Assembly: GCA_963783145.1 (NCBI GenBank)
Contig: CAWAMM010000006.1
Location: forward strand, 1-64,000
Origin: DATGKG01 sp963783145
GTDB lineage: Bacteria; Desulfobacterota; Binatia; Binatales; Binataceae
Reading direction: 5' to 3'
Length of the DNA: 64,000 nt
Positions 29,108 through 37,922 of this stretch are shown piece after piece; the stretch's first letter is position 1; every line of letters begins with the position of its first letter. The translations under genes and the position numbers were made by a program. The notes under the pieces are model-generated. The model ran no database searches and was not told the DNA's origin. It worked only from the letters and a program-made list of their open reading frames with translations.

Positions 29108-30727
29108 ATGCGATTATCGATTCCGGCGATTGCCGGCCTGGCGGCGATTTACACGATCAGTTTAACTTCCATCGCAAATGCCTCTAAAAAGCCCGCCCCC
29201 AAACCTCCGACCGTGCATACCAAAGCGGGCCGTGTCACTGGCTCAACAGTTGGCGAGGTAAATGAATTCCTCGGCATCCCTTACGCCAAGGCGCCGGTCG
29301 GTGGGCTACGCTGGCAGCCGCCGCGAGCTCATGGAAGCTTCGCCGGAGTTTTTAAGGCGGATAAGTTCGGCGCCGCCTGCATCCAACCCGACTACGCCGC
29401 CAGCACCGAGGACTGCCTATATCTGAATGTCTACACGCCCGCGTCGGCAGTGCCCTCCTCCGCGCTGCCGGTAATGGTATGGATTCATGGCGGAGCACTG
29501 GTAAAAGGTGATGCCGCTGATTTCGACCCGACCGTTCTGGTGCAGCAGGGAGTGATCGTCGTCACGATAAATTATCGGCTCGGCTATTTTGGATTTTTCG
29601 CGCAATCCGCGATCGACGCCGAAAAGCATCTCCATGGCGACTATGGATTAATGGATCAGCAATTCGCGCTGGAATGGGTGCAGAGAAACATCGCAGGTTT
29701 CGGCGGCGATCCGGGGCAGGTGACGATTTTCGGCGAATCCGCAGGAGGTGAAAGCGTATACGCCAATGTTGCTTCGCCGACTGCGGCGGGACTGTTCCGG
29801 GGCGCGATATCGGAGAGTGGCGCGAACGTATTTCAGAGCCTCTTCGATCCGATCGTTACGTTGACGATAGGGGAAACCACCGGCACCGAGGTCGTGCCCT
29901 CGGGCAGCGCTATAACTGCGAGTGTGGGATGCACGACGCATAAAACGGCCAAGTGTCTGCGCGATGTTCCGGCCGCAACTTTGGCCGCGCTGGAGCCGGC
30001 CGCGGTGCATCCTTTTGTCGATGGTACCGTGCTGGCCCAGACTCCCAGCGCTGCGTTTGCGAGCGGGGAGTTCAATCAAGTGCCGATGATTTCCGGCAGC
30101 AATCACGACGAATACCGCTACTTCATCGCCGAGCAGTATGACCTCGGACCAGCCGGGCCGCTGACTGACGCGGAGTATCCGACGGCAGTTTCTTCGGTGG
30201 TGCGCCAACCCGCGGCTAGCACGATGGTACAAGCACTCATCAATACCCTATATCCGCTGAGCAACTACCCTCCGCCGACGGGCTACAGCGTGAGTGCGCC
30301 GCTGGCGCTGGGCGCCTTGGGGACCGACTTCATGTTCGGGTGTTCGGTGCGCAACGCCAATCTTTTGCTGGTAGCGAATCATGTTCCGGTCTATGCCTAC
30401 GAGTTCAACGATGAGAACGCGCCGTCGGTCTTTTCAACATCGCTGAGTTTTCCGCCCGGCGACTGCCACACCGTCGAGCTGCAATATCTCTTCGTGACCG
30501 ATCCATCTCCTCTGATGGGGGACGAAATCACCCTGTCGGACACCATGATTGGGTATTGGACTCAATTCGCAAAAACTCTCAACCCGAATTCGACGGGTGC
30601 GCCGACGTGGCCCGAATACAGCGAAGGCGGTTCCATCGAGTCGCTGGTGTCACCGACGCCGGCCACGGAGACCGACGCCAGCTTTGACACCGATCATCAA
30701 TGTTCCAGCTACTGGAACACTTTGTGA
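29108..30727 (+). CDS. Secreted type-B carboxylesterase
   Basis: A 539-residue esterase/lipase of the cholinesterase-like (COesterase) family. A signal peptide (MRLSIPAIAGLAAIYTISLT, cleavage near SIANA) sends it to the periplasm or outside. Family blocks are EFLGIPYAKAPVGGLRWQPP, STEDCLYLNVYTP, oxyanion loop VWIHGGALV, and the nucleophile elbow GESAGG. The acid residue is probably the Glu in SNHDEYRYF and the base the His in GDCHTVELQYLF. It hydrolyses carboxylic esters; the natural substrate is unknown. I chose the ATG at 29108, ten bases after a GGAGG site. Confidence 0.92.
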   Translation: MRLSIPAIAGLAAIYTISLTSIANASKKPAPKPPTVHTKAGRVTGSTVGEVNEFLGIPYAKAPVGGLRWQPPRAHGSFAGVFKADKFGAACIQPDYAASTEDCLYLNVYTPASAVPSSALPVMVWIHGGALVKGDAADFDPTVLVQQGVIVVTINYRLGYFGFFAQSAIDAEKHLHGDYGLMDQQFALEWVQRNIAGFGGDPGQVTIFGESAGGESVYANVASPTAAGLFRGAISESGANVFQSLFDPIVTLTIGETTGTEVVPSGSAITASVGCTTHKTAKCLRDVPAATLAALEPAAVHPFVDGTVLAQTPSAAFASGEFNQVPMISGSNHDEYRYFIAEQYDLGPAGPLTDAEYPTAVSSVVRQPAASTMVQALINTLYPLSNYPPPTGYSVSAPLALGALGTDFMFGCSVRNANLLLVANHVPVYAYEFNDENAPSVFSTSLSFPPGDCHTVELQYLFVTDPSPLMGDEITLSDTMIGYWTQFAKTLNPNSTGAPTWPEYSEGGSIESLVSPTPATETDASFDTDHQCSSYWNTL

Positions 30728-30831
30728 AAGCGCCGGAGCGCCAAACACTGATCGATTAAAAAGACGAATTGACAGTTTGGCTTTTCGATTCATAGAATGA
30801 AGATCTCTCACGGGGCATAAAAGACATTCTG

Positions 30832-31794
30832 ATGATAGAGGTCCAGGACCTTACCAAGTATTTTGGCCCGACCCTCGCGGTCGACCACGTCTCGTTCAAG
30901 GTAGAAAAAGGCGAAATCATTGGGCTACTGGGGCCGAATGGCTCCGGAAAAACCACCATGATGCGCATCTTGACGGGATTTTTTCCTCCCACTTCGGGGC
31001 GCGCATTGATCGGCGGGCTCGATGTCGCGGAGCATTCGTTGGAGACCCGCCGCCGGGTGGGATACCTGCCCGAGAACATGGTGCTGTATCCCGATCTGAG
31101 CGTATCGGCGTTGCTGGAGTTCGCGGCGCGGGTGCGCGGACTGGATTCCAAAACCACTCGCGATCGCATGGAGTATGCGATCAAGATTTGCGGCCTGGCC
31201 GAGGTCCGTAAGAAGCTGATTGGTAAACTCTCCAAGGGCTATCGGCAGCGCGTCGGAATCGCGCAGGCAATCCTCGCGGACCCGGAGGTCCTGATCCTCG
31301 ATGAGCCTACGGTCGGGCTCGATCCGCGCCAGGTGGTAGAGATTCGCGAGCTGATTCGCTCGCTCGCGGGCCGCTCCACGGTTCTGCTTTCGACCCACAT
31401 TCTGCCCGAGGTCACGATGACCTGCCGTCGCATCGTCATCATTGATAAGGGGCGCATCGTTGCGCAGGACACCCCGGAAAAACTCACCGCGAAGTTGCAG
31501 GGCAGCGAACAGAGCATCATAACCGTTGCGGGGCCGAAAGATCAGGTGCAACAGACGCTGCTCGGCGTCGCGGGTGTACAGCGCATCGAGGAGCGCATCG
31601 GCGACGCGCCGCAAAACGGGGTAGGTAGCTTTGTTGTTTTCTCCAGTGGCGAGGGTGACCAGATTCGCGGCGCGATGGCCGCAGCGATCGTACAGCATGG
31701 ATGGGGCCTGCTCGAAATCAAGCCGGTCGCGCTGAGCCTGGAAGACCTTTTCATGCGCATCGTAACCAGCGAACAGCGTCCGAGTGCGAACTAG
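30832..31794 (+). CDS. ABC transporter ATPase, GldA-type
   Basis: A 320-residue ATPase with Walker A GPNGSGKTT (34-42), signature LSKGYRQRVGIAQAI, Walker B VLILDEPT and the switch histidine in LLSTHIL. The C-terminal 90 residues are the extra domain typical of GldA/NatA-type ATPases. It leads a four-gene set (ATPase, ABC-2 permease, GldG-like, DUF4340). The same set occurs in many non-gliding bacteria, where it is thought to move an unknown envelope substrate or to energise a periplasmic machine; only Bacteroidetes use it for gliding. The gap to the next gene is 25 bp. Confidence 0.9.
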   Translation: MIEVQDLTKYFGPTLAVDHVSFKVEKGEIIGLLGPNGSGKTTMMRILTGFFPPTSGRALIGGLDVAEHSLETRRRVGYLPENMVLYPDLSVSALLEFAARVRGLDSKTTRDRMEYAIKICGLAEVRKKLIGKLSKGYRQRVGIAQAILADPEVLILDEPTVGLDPRQVVEIRELIRSLAGRSTVLLSTHILPEVTMTCRRIVIIDKGRIVAQDTPEKLTAKLQGSEQSIITVAGPKDQVQQTLLGVAGVQRIEERIGDAPQNGVGSFVVFSSGEGDQIRGAMAAAIVQHGWGLLEIKPVALSLEDLFMRIVTSEQRPSAN

Positions 31795-31819
31795 CGAATT
31801 CCAGTTTTTGAGGTAATCG

Positions 31820-32650
31820 ATGGCAGATACTGCAGTAACGCTGGGAGCCGCGGCGGCGCGCGAAGCAAGCGTCGGCGTTGGCACGACGCGCACCGGCTTT
31901 TCCCCGGCCAGGATGTTCGCGGTAATGCGCAAGGAGTTGCGCTCCTACTTCGCATTCCCGCTGGTCTACATCATCTCGGGAATCTTCCTGATGCTCTCGG
32001 GATGGTACGCCTACACCGACCTGAAATTCTTCACCACGATCTCGTTCTCGCGCGATATCATCCAGAACTATTGGAGCATGCTGCTGACCGATATCCGGCT
32101 CGGCCTGCTGCTCACGATTCCGTTCATCACGATGCGTCAATTCGCCGAGGAACGAAAACTCGGCACCGTCGAGCTGCTGTATACCTATCCCTTGCGCGAT
32201 GGCGAAATCCTTGGCGGGAAATTCCTCGCCTCGGTGCTCATCTTCCTGATGATGCTCGGACTGACGCTGCTCTATCCGATCTTCATTTACTCGATCCACG
32301 CCTTCGCGCTGTTTCCGATGTTCGCTGGATACCTGGGACTGGTGCTGCTCGGATGCTCGTTCATCGCATGCGGGTTGTTCATCTCGTCGCTGTGTGAAAG
32401 CCAGGTCATCGCGGGAATCGCGACGATCGTGTTGCTGCTGTTCCTGTGGATTCTCAACTGGAACGAAGCGGCGTTTCAGTCCGGCACTCTCGATGTGTTG
32501 CGGATGTTGTCGATCTTCGATCAGTTCAACGGCTTCGCCAAAGGCGTGGTGGAATTGTATTCGATAACCTACTTCCTGTTTTTTACCACCTTCTTCATGT
32601 TCCTGACGCTGCGCTCGATGGAGGCACGTAAGTGGACCGGCAAGAGGTAA
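31820..32650 (+). CDS. ABC-2 type permease, GldF-like
   Basis: A 276-residue protein with six membrane helices. The pattern MFAVMRKELRSYFAFPLVYIISGIFLMLSG is the typical GldF start (in KEL-x-x-YF), and TMRQFAEERKLGTVELLYTYPLRDGEI is the conserved cytoplasmic loop that couples to the ATPase. About 36 residues before the first helix are Ala/Thr-rich and poorly conserved. Its end overlaps the start of the GldG-like gene by 19 bp. Confidence 0.9.
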   Translation: MADTAVTLGAAAAREASVGVGTTRTGFSPARMFAVMRKELRSYFAFPLVYIISGIFLMLSGWYAYTDLKFFTTISFSRDIIQNYWSMLLTDIRLGLLLTIPFITMRQFAEERKLGTVELLYTYPLRDGEILGGKFLASVLIFLMMLGLTLLYPIFIYSIHAFALFPMFAGYLGLVLLGCSFIACGLFISSLCESQVIAGIATIVLLLFLWILNWNEAAFQSGTLDVLRMLSIFDQFNGFAKGVVELYSITYFLFFTTFFMFLTLRSMEARKWTGKR

Positions 32651-34062
32651 ATGCGGCGCCGCGCCGGCGCGGTCTGTGGCTCAACTGGATCACCGTCATC
32701 TATACGGCAGTGGCGCTGGCGGCGCTGTTCGGCATCGCCAACCTGATCATCTTCGATCACAACATCAGATGGGATCTGACGCCGAACAAACGCTACTCGC
32801 TGTCTGACTTCGACAAGCGCGTGCTCGACGGCCTCAAGCATCCGGTCAAGGTGATGGCGTTCGTGCGCACCGAGGACGTTTCCTACCTCGAGCTCGCGGA
32901 CCTGCTCGGCCAGGTATCGGCTTACACGCCGCTGGTTAGCTACCAGGTCATCGACGTGAACAAGGCGCCCGGTCTCGCGCGCCAATATGGAGTTTCGACC
33001 TACGGCGAAGTCATCGTCGAATCAGAGGGACGCCGCCGCGACTTCGACAACTCGCGCTCGGAGCTCCTGATTCCGGCGCTGCTCCAGATTTCCCACGCCT
33101 CCAACAAGCACATCTATTTCACGGTTGGTCATGGCGAGCGCGACCTGTTCGATACCGATCGCACGCTGGGTTACTCGCAATGGCGCGGGTTGTTGGAGCA
33201 GAACAACTATCAGATCGATAACGTATCGCTCTTCGCGGGCGGCGTTCCCGACGATGCGACGATCGTCGTTTCGCTCGGACCCCGCAAGGATTTCCTGCCC
33301 GAGGAGCTGGCTTCCCTCGCGAAGTACCTGGCCAAGGGCGGGCACTATATCGCCTTCATCGATCCCTATGGCTCGCCGACCCTGGTTACCTTCCTCAAGA
33401 CCTATTACATGGACTTCCTCGATCAGGTGCTGGTCGATCCGGCTTATCGGCTGTCGGCCGGTGAGATCTTGACGACCCAAGTGCCGCTTTTTTCCCGCGA
33501 CAATCCGATGACGCGCTCGATGACCGCGCCCGCCGTGATGTCGATGGCGCGGGCGATTCAGGTTACCGGCAAGGCGGGAGACAAGGCTCCCGACGGCTTG
33601 GTGTTCGATCGCAGCAGCGACTTTCTCCGCTCCTCGCATGAAAGCTGGGCCTCGGGCGATACCAAGGCGGTCACCACCGGCATTACCGAGTTTCAGTCTG
33701 GTCGCGATATCAAGGGCCCGGTCGCAGTCGGAAGCGAAATCGATTTTGCGGTCAACGGCAATACGCATGTTGCCGTGCAGAATATGGCGCGCATCGTGGG
33801 CTTCGGCAGCACCGCGTTTCCCTCGAACCAGTTCATCGAGATGCTGGGTAATCGCGACATGGCGGTGAGCGTGATGAACGAAATGGCCGGCGACGAGATC
33901 CTTATCGCCAGCCGCGAACGCCTCAACGAGGGCTATACGGCGGGATTTTTCGTCAGCGACCAGAACGCCGAGCACCTTAAGTACCTTGGCGCGTTCATCG
34001 AACCGCTTCTACTGTTCATGATCGCGGCGGCGGTATTCGTGCGCAGGAGGTTCTTCGTTTGA
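32632..34062 (+). CDS. GldG/IFT52-like ABC-associated protein
   Basis: A 476-residue protein with one N-terminal and one C-terminal membrane helix and a large periplasmic domain. The start LNWITVIYTAVALAALFGIANLIIFDHNIRWDLTPNKRYSLS matches GldG proteins, where the helix is followed by D-x-T-x-x-K-x-x-[TS]-LS. VKVMAFVRTED and VYFTVGHGERDLFD-like segments (HIYFTVGHGE) also match. The protein lies mostly outside the inner membrane and forms the functional complex with the ATPase and permease. The start is a GTG overlapping the permease gene. Confidence 0.88.
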   Translation: MDRQEVNAAPRRRGLWLNWITVIYTAVALAALFGIANLIIFDHNIRWDLTPNKRYSLSDFDKRVLDGLKHPVKVMAFVRTEDVSYLELADLLGQVSAYTPLVSYQVIDVNKAPGLARQYGVSTYGEVIVESEGRRRDFDNSRSELLIPALLQISHASNKHIYFTVGHGERDLFDTDRTLGYSQWRGLLEQNNYQIDNVSLFAGGVPDDATIVVSLGPRKDFLPEELASLAKYLAKGGHYIAFIDPYGSPTLVTFLKTYYMDFLDQVLVDPAYRLSAGEILTTQVPLFSRDNPMTRSMTAPAVMSMARAIQVTGKAGDKAPDGLVFDRSSDFLRSSHESWASGDTKAVTTGITEFQSGRDIKGPVAVGSEIDFAVNGNTHVAVQNMARIVGFGSTAFPSNQFIEMLGNRDMAVSVMNEMAGDEILIASRERLNEGYTAGFFVSDQNAEHLKYLGAFIEPLLLFMIAAAVFVRRRFFV

Positions 34063-34601
34063 GTCCTCGCAGCGCAATTATTTTCACCGTCCTCATCGCA
34101 ATCCTGTTGCCCTACTACTACTTCGTCGATCGTCCCGAGTTGCGGATCAAGGAGTTGACGAGCTCGGTGCAGGAGAGCCTGCTCGATTTGCCGGGCGGCA
34201 TCGATTCACTTACGGTGACGCGGGAGAACGAGAAGGTCCGCTATGAGCGCCGCTCGGACGGGCAATATAAGGTGGTTGAGCCGGACGGTAAATTCGTCCC
34301 GCAAGATCTAATGAAGGCACTGGCGGACCTGTTCGAGGGCGCCAAATCGGTGGAAGTGGTTTCGACCAATCCCAACGACCTCGCGGAATTCGGACTCGAT
34401 AAGCCCAAAGGCGAGGTGATTCTCCAGGCCGCCTCGAAAAAGCCGATCAGCATTTTCTTCGGCAGCGAAAACCCCACGCATACCGCGGTCTACGCGCGGA
34501 TCGAGGGCATCCCTAAAGTCTTCCTGCTGGGCGCCAACCTCGAGTATTACCAGACCCTGATGTTCCAATGGGTCGAGGGCAAGCAGGGCAAGAACGCCTA
34601 G
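34059..34601 (+). CDS. DUF4340 domain protein of the ABC cluster
   Basis: A 180-residue protein with one N-terminal helix (AIIFTVLIAILLPYYYFVDRPE) and a periplasmic domain with NLAEFGLDKPKGEVIL-like DLAEFGLDKPKGEVILQ, the diagnostic DUF4340 segment. DUF4340 proteins usually have two or more repeats of about 180 residues; this is a short, single-repeat form. It is almost always the fourth gene behind GldA, GldF and GldG, as here. The TTG start overlaps the GldG-like stop (TTGA). Confidence 0.85.
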   Translation: MSPRSAIIFTVLIAILLPYYYFVDRPELRIKELTSSVQESLLDLPGGIDSLTVTRENEKVRYERRSDGQYKVVEPDGKFVPQDLMKALADLFEGAKSVEVVSTNPNDLAEFGLDKPKGEVILQAASKKPISIFFGSENPTHTAVYARIEGIPKVFLLGANLEYYQTLMFQWVEGKQGKNA

Positions 34602-34602
34602 C

Positions 34603-34944
34603 TCAGTGATCGTGATCCTCATGTCCGGCTTCGGTGATCTCATGCATTTTGGTCTCTAGTGCCGACGCATCGACGACGCCTTTCTCGCGGAGCAGATTTT
34701 CCAGCGCACGCAGGAAATAAGTGTAATAGCCGTCACCGGGCTCGACCCATCCGTGGGCGCGCACCTTGTCGGCCTTGCCGATTTCGGCGATCAGATGCGC
34801 TCGAAACTCATCCCAGGTGCAGAGGCCCGATTCGCTAAGCCGCACCGCCATCGCGAAGGCGCGCGCTTCCCACGGCGCGCTGAAGGTAAGTTCCTTTTCC
34901 AGCGGTGTACCCGCGAGCAACTCTTCCGGCTGCAGCGTCTTCAT
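34603..34944 (-). CDS. Nitrile hydratase accessory protein
   Basis: A 113-residue protein resembling the N-terminal half of the nitrile hydratase beta subunit (FSAPWEARAFAMAVRLSESGLCTWDEFRAHLIAEIG). Such proteins (NhlE/P14K-like) help insert cobalt into the alpha subunit. The C terminus is His-rich (GHEDHDH), which fits metal handling. The gene is the last of a beta-alpha-accessory operon; its start overlaps the alpha stop by 4 bases. Its stop is one base from the stop of the DUF4340 gene running the other way. Confidence 0.9.
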   Translation of the reverse strand: MKTLQPEELLAGTPLEKELTFSAPWEARAFAMAVRLSESGLCTWDEFRAHLIAEIGKADKVRAHGWVEPGDGYYTYFLRALENLLREKGVVDASALETKMHEITEAGHEDHDH

Positions 34945-35540
34945 GGGCGTGCCTTTACCAGGCCCACGCCAATCATCGAATCGCGGGTGACGAGTTCCGC
35001 GAGTTGTTCCTCGCTCATCTTTTCGGTACCTGCAGGACGTTGCGGGATCACGAGGTAGCGCTGCTCGGCGCTGCTATCCCATACGCGAACTTCGACCTTC
35101 TCAGGGATCTCGACGCCGAATTCCTTCAGCACCCCGCGCGGATCGCGCACCGCGCGCGAGCGATAGGCGAAGCTCTTGTACCATACCGGCGGCAGGCCCA
35201 GGACCGGCCACGGATAGCATGAGCACAGGGTACATACGACGAGGTTATGGACCTTCGAGGTATTTTCGACCGCCACCAGATGGCCGCCCTCGGGGCCACC
35301 AAAGCCAAGTCCTGCGATTGCGGCCGTCGCGTTTTCCAGCAGCCGCTCGCGAAACTTGGGATCGGTCCAGGCTTTTGCGACGACGCGTGCGCCATTGCGC
35401 GGGCCGACCTTGGTTTCGAACCGATCGACGAGGGAATCGAGCGCGGCCGCATCGACGAGGCCCTTTTCCTCGAGGAGCGTTTCGAGCGCCTTGACGCGCA
35501 ATGCCGCGCCGGTGGGGACGGTGACGTGATTTGCGCTCAT
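34941..35540 (-). CDS. nthA: Nitrile hydratase alpha subunit, cobalt type
   Basis: A 199-residue subunit of the metalloenzyme that turns nitriles into amides. The metal site V-C-T-L-C-S-C lies at Cys103, Cys106, Ser107 and Cys108; Thr at the second place (104) marks the cobalt type, whereas iron enzymes have Ser. Two of the cysteines are normally oxidised to sulfenic and sulfinic acid. The family block YPWPVLGLPPVWYKSFAYRSRAVRDPR follows. The ATG at 35540 (MSANHVTVPT) gives the usual length; a longer reading to 35774 would run inside the beta gene. The start overlaps the beta stop by 4 bases. Confidence 0.95.
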   Translation of the reverse strand: MSANHVTVPTGAALRVKALETLLEEKGLVDAAALDSLVDRFETKVGPRNGARVVAKAWTDPKFRERLLENATAAIAGLGFGGPEGGHLVAVENTSKVHNLVVCTLCSCYPWPVLGLPPVWYKSFAYRSRAVRDPRGVLKEFGVEIPEKVEVRVWDSSAEQRYLVIPQRPAGTEKMSEEQLAELVTRDSMIGVGLVKARP

Positions 35541-36235
35541 CGCTGGTTGCCTCGTTTCGATCGCGTGATGGGCGCGGACTTCTTCCTCGTGGGCCTGCTC
35601 TTCATCGTCGAGTCCGCTTCCAGATAGTCTTCCCACAAATCGATGCGCACGGTGTCGCGCGCCGGCGCGGTTTGGCCCCATAACTCGCGCGCCTGGAAGG
35701 TCACTGAATAGACGTGTTGCTCGCGCTCTCCGGCATGATGCGCGTTGCTGTCGGCGAAGACGTAGGTGCCCCAATCGCGATGAATCACGCCGCGCTTTCC
35801 TCGGGTGTAGCGCGCCAGTCGCGTATGCCCGGTGGGATTGAGGTTGCGGGCGACGACGCGATCGCCCTCGCGAAAGCGCGCCCTCCGACGTTTGACTTTC
35901 GGCGGATCTCCGCGAAATTGATTCGCGGGTTGCGCCGGGACGACCGGATCGGCGCCGCGCGCGACCAGCTCCTCACGCGTGACTTTCTTTTTCTCCACCA
36001 GCAGCGTCATCATCGCGTTGAGCCATCGCTCGTAGTAACTCGAATCGAGGTAGACCGGCGCGGGAATGCGCTCGATCGCGTGCCGGAACTCGTCGGTGTT
36101 GCGGAACTCGCGCGCGAGGCTGATTGCGATCGCGTACATCCGCGCCTCCCACGGCGCATGAAAAACCGGTTCGTCTCGCTCGATCGGAATCGGACCGAAG
36201 CCGTCCATGCCACCCATGTCATGCACGCCATTCAT
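35537..36235 (-). CDS. nthB: Nitrile hydratase beta subunit
   Basis: A 232-residue protein starting MNGVHDMGGMDGFGPIPIE, the standard beta-subunit N terminus. The C-terminal SH3-like half has RFREGDRVVARNLNPTGHTRLARYTRGKRGVI and VYSVTFQARELWG, which supply arginines that hydrogen-bond to the oxidised cysteines in the alpha subunit. The C-terminal 20 residues are extra, basic and probably disordered. The beta-first order is typical of cobalt-type nitrile hydratases. It is divergent from the small membrane protein gene at 36333, so a promoter should lie in the 97-bp gap. No amidase gene for the next step is nearby. Confidence 0.95.
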   Translation of the reverse strand: MNGVHDMGGMDGFGPIPIERDEPVFHAPWEARMYAIAISLAREFRNTDEFRHAIERIPAPVYLDSSYYERWLNAMMTLLVEKKKVTREELVARGADPVVPAQPANQFRGDPPKVKRRRARFREGDRVVARNLNPTGHTRLARYTRGKRGVIHRDWGTYVFADSNAHHAGEREQHVYSVTFQARELWGQTAPARDTVRIDLWEDYLEADSTMKSRPTRKKSAPITRSKRGNQR

Positions 36236-36332
36236 GTCGCGCGACCTCGCGCGGATTATCGTCGAGCCTCATGCGGGCGGCAAGCGCCGCGCTTGAACCG
36301 ACTCTCTGTTCTGATAGATATGCCTCGCCGAT

Positions 36333-36770
36333 ATGGCCGCCACTACCGACATCAAGCGCGCGCGATGGCCTCGCGATCTGAAACTATTCTCGTTGCTCGC
36401 CGCGATATGGGCGGCATGGTTGACGGCGCGAATCGTCATGCGCGATGTGACCTACTACGCGCAGCCGCCGGTCGAGGCGGTCCTGCTTGGCATCAGGCTC
36501 GAGGGCTTCACCGCGCGGCTGGTGCTGGCGGCGCAGGCGATGGCGGTTGCGACGCTGGCGCTCGGTCTCGCGACCGAAAGACGCTGGGGCATCCTGTTCG
36601 CGCTCGCCTGCCTCATCGAGGTGGTCATGAGCAATCTCATTTTCATGACGACCTACATGGGCGACCTCACCCAGGGCCGCAGCGTACGGCTGGCGGGGCT
36701 TATCGGGATCGGCTCGGTCGTGATCCTTCTATATCTGTGGATTCGTACCCGCGATCGGCTTTTCGAGTAG
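36333..36770 (+). CDS. Small four-helix membrane protein, 145 aa
   Basis: A hydrophobic protein with four predicted transmembrane helices (for example LFSLLAAIWAAWLTARIVM, LVLAAQAMAVATLALGL, ILFALACLIEVVMSNLIFM and LAGLIGIGSVVILLYLWI). I do not recognise a family. It starts with a basic, cytoplasmic-looking stretch (DIKRARWPRDLK). It faces the nitrile hydratase operon across a 97-bp divergent gap and is followed after 44 bp by a DUF169 gene, so it may share a transcript with the latter. Confidence 0.65.
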   Translation: MAATTDIKRARWPRDLKLFSLLAAIWAAWLTARIVMRDVTYYAQPPVEAVLLGIRLEGFTARLVLAAQAMAVATLALGLATERRWGILFALACLIEVVMSNLIFMTTYMGDLTQGRSVRLAGLIGIGSVVILLYLWIRTRDRLFE

Positions 36771-36814
36771 AGGCGGGCGCGACAATCGATATCGTTCGGA
36801 GTAAGTATCTGCCT

Positions 36815-37618
36815 ATGGACGAACAAATCTCCTCGAAGCTGAAGAAACTCGATGATGCGATCGCGCGCTACGTGCGCCCCGACACTTTTCCACTCGCAGT
36901 GCGCATGCTTCGCCATGGCGAGGCGGTTCCCGAAGGCGTCAAGGTTCCGAGCCGCAACTTCAATGAGAATTGGATCGTATGCCAATCGATCGGCGTCGCG
37001 CGCCGTTACGGATGGGCCATCGCGGTGGGCAAGGACGACGTGATCTGCCCGCTCTCGGCGATCGCATTCGGCTTTCGCAAACCCAACGACGCGTATCTTA
37101 AGGGCTTCGCCGCGGTCGGGATGTATTGCGAGGACGAAGCGGGGGCGACCAAACTCGAGGCCGAAACCTGGAAGTTTGCGCCGGGCACCTACGATTACGT
37201 CTGCATCGCGCCGATTGCACGCGCGACCTTCGAGCCCGATGTCATCGCGGTGTATGGCAACAGTGCGCAGGTGATGCGGATGGTTAACGCGGCGCTGTTC
37301 AAGCGCGGTGGCCGCATCGAGAGCACCACCGGCGGACGCCTCGACTGCGCGGAAATCGTCATCCAGACGGTCCTGACCGGAGAGCCAAAGGTGGTGTTGC
37401 CCTGCAACGGCGATCGCGTCTTCGGGATGGCGCAGGACACCGAAATGGTTTTCACGATGCCATGGAATCGGGCCGACGAAGTCCTCGAAGGCCTCGAGGG
37501 GACGCAGAAGGGCGGGGTGCGCTATCCGATTCCGGTGGCAATGCGCGGCACGGTCACGCTGCCGAAGCATTACCAGGATCTCCTCACGATGCTGAAGAAG
37601 GAAGATCAGCCGGCCTGA
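36815..37618 (+). CDS. DUF169 domain protein
   Basis: A 267-residue protein of the DUF169 family. The signature is ENWIVCQSIGVARRYGWAIAVGKDDVICPLSAIAFGF, with two conserved cysteines, followed by YDYVCIAPIARATFEPDVIAVYGNSAQVMRMVNA and ALF-x-x-GG. The family is common in anaerobes and methylotrophs and has no proven activity; the conserved cysteines suggest a metal or redox role. A much longer open frame extends upstream to 35714, but it is antisense to the nitrile hydratase beta gene, so I place the start at the ATG at 36815, preceded by a GGAG site. Confidence 0.88.
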   Translation: MDEQISSKLKKLDDAIARYVRPDTFPLAVRMLRHGEAVPEGVKVPSRNFNENWIVCQSIGVARRYGWAIAVGKDDVICPLSAIAFGFRKPNDAYLKGFAAVGMYCEDEAGATKLEAETWKFAPGTYDYVCIAPIARATFEPDVIAVYGNSAQVMRMVNAALFKRGGRIESTTGGRLDCAEIVIQTVLTGEPKVVLPCNGDRVFGMAQDTEMVFTMPWNRADEVLEGLEGTQKGGVRYPIPVAMRGTVTLPKHYQDLLTMLKKEDQPA

Positions 37619-37640
37619 GCCCGCGTCTCGTAACGGGAGA

Positions 37641-37919
37641 TTATTCCGAGCGGTAGACGACTAAATCTCGCCGCCTGCCGGCAACGAATCCGCGCCCCTC
37701 AGTGACAATGCGTTGCGGTTTGGGCTGGCCTTCCAGCGCCAGTTCAAGCGCCGGAGGGTTGGATGGTGGTTCTTCGTTTGGATCAAACGCGAGGACCGTA
37801 GTGTAGCCGTTGTTGCCGATATCCCGCAGGGGTCCCCGAAGCTCCTCCTGCTGTTGAATCAGCAATCTCAAATCCGAAAGCGACAATTCCGGATTGGCAT
37901 TCACATAGCTCAGCGCCAT
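37641..37919 (-). CDS. Hypothetical protein, 92 aa
   Basis: I do not recognise this protein. It is soluble and has a helical first third (SLSDLRLLIQQQEELRGPLRDI) and a Pro/Glu-rich middle (DPNEEPPSNPPALELALEG). Its start lies 4 bp after the stop of the 146-residue gene at 37923-38363, so the two are a likely operon. Both look somewhat AT-richer than their neighbours. Confidence 0.5.
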   Translation of the reverse strand: MALSYVNANPELSLSDLRLLIQQQEELRGPLRDIGNNGYTTVLAFDPNEEPPSNPPALELALEGQPKPQRIVTEGRGFVAGRRRDLVVYRSE

Positions 37920-37922
37920 AGG

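Noticed and set aside
35714..36814. Long forward open frame upstream of the DUF169 gene
   Set aside because: It runs antisense through the nitrile hydratase beta gene and its residues (Arg/His-rich) match no family; only the part from 36815 is DUF169.
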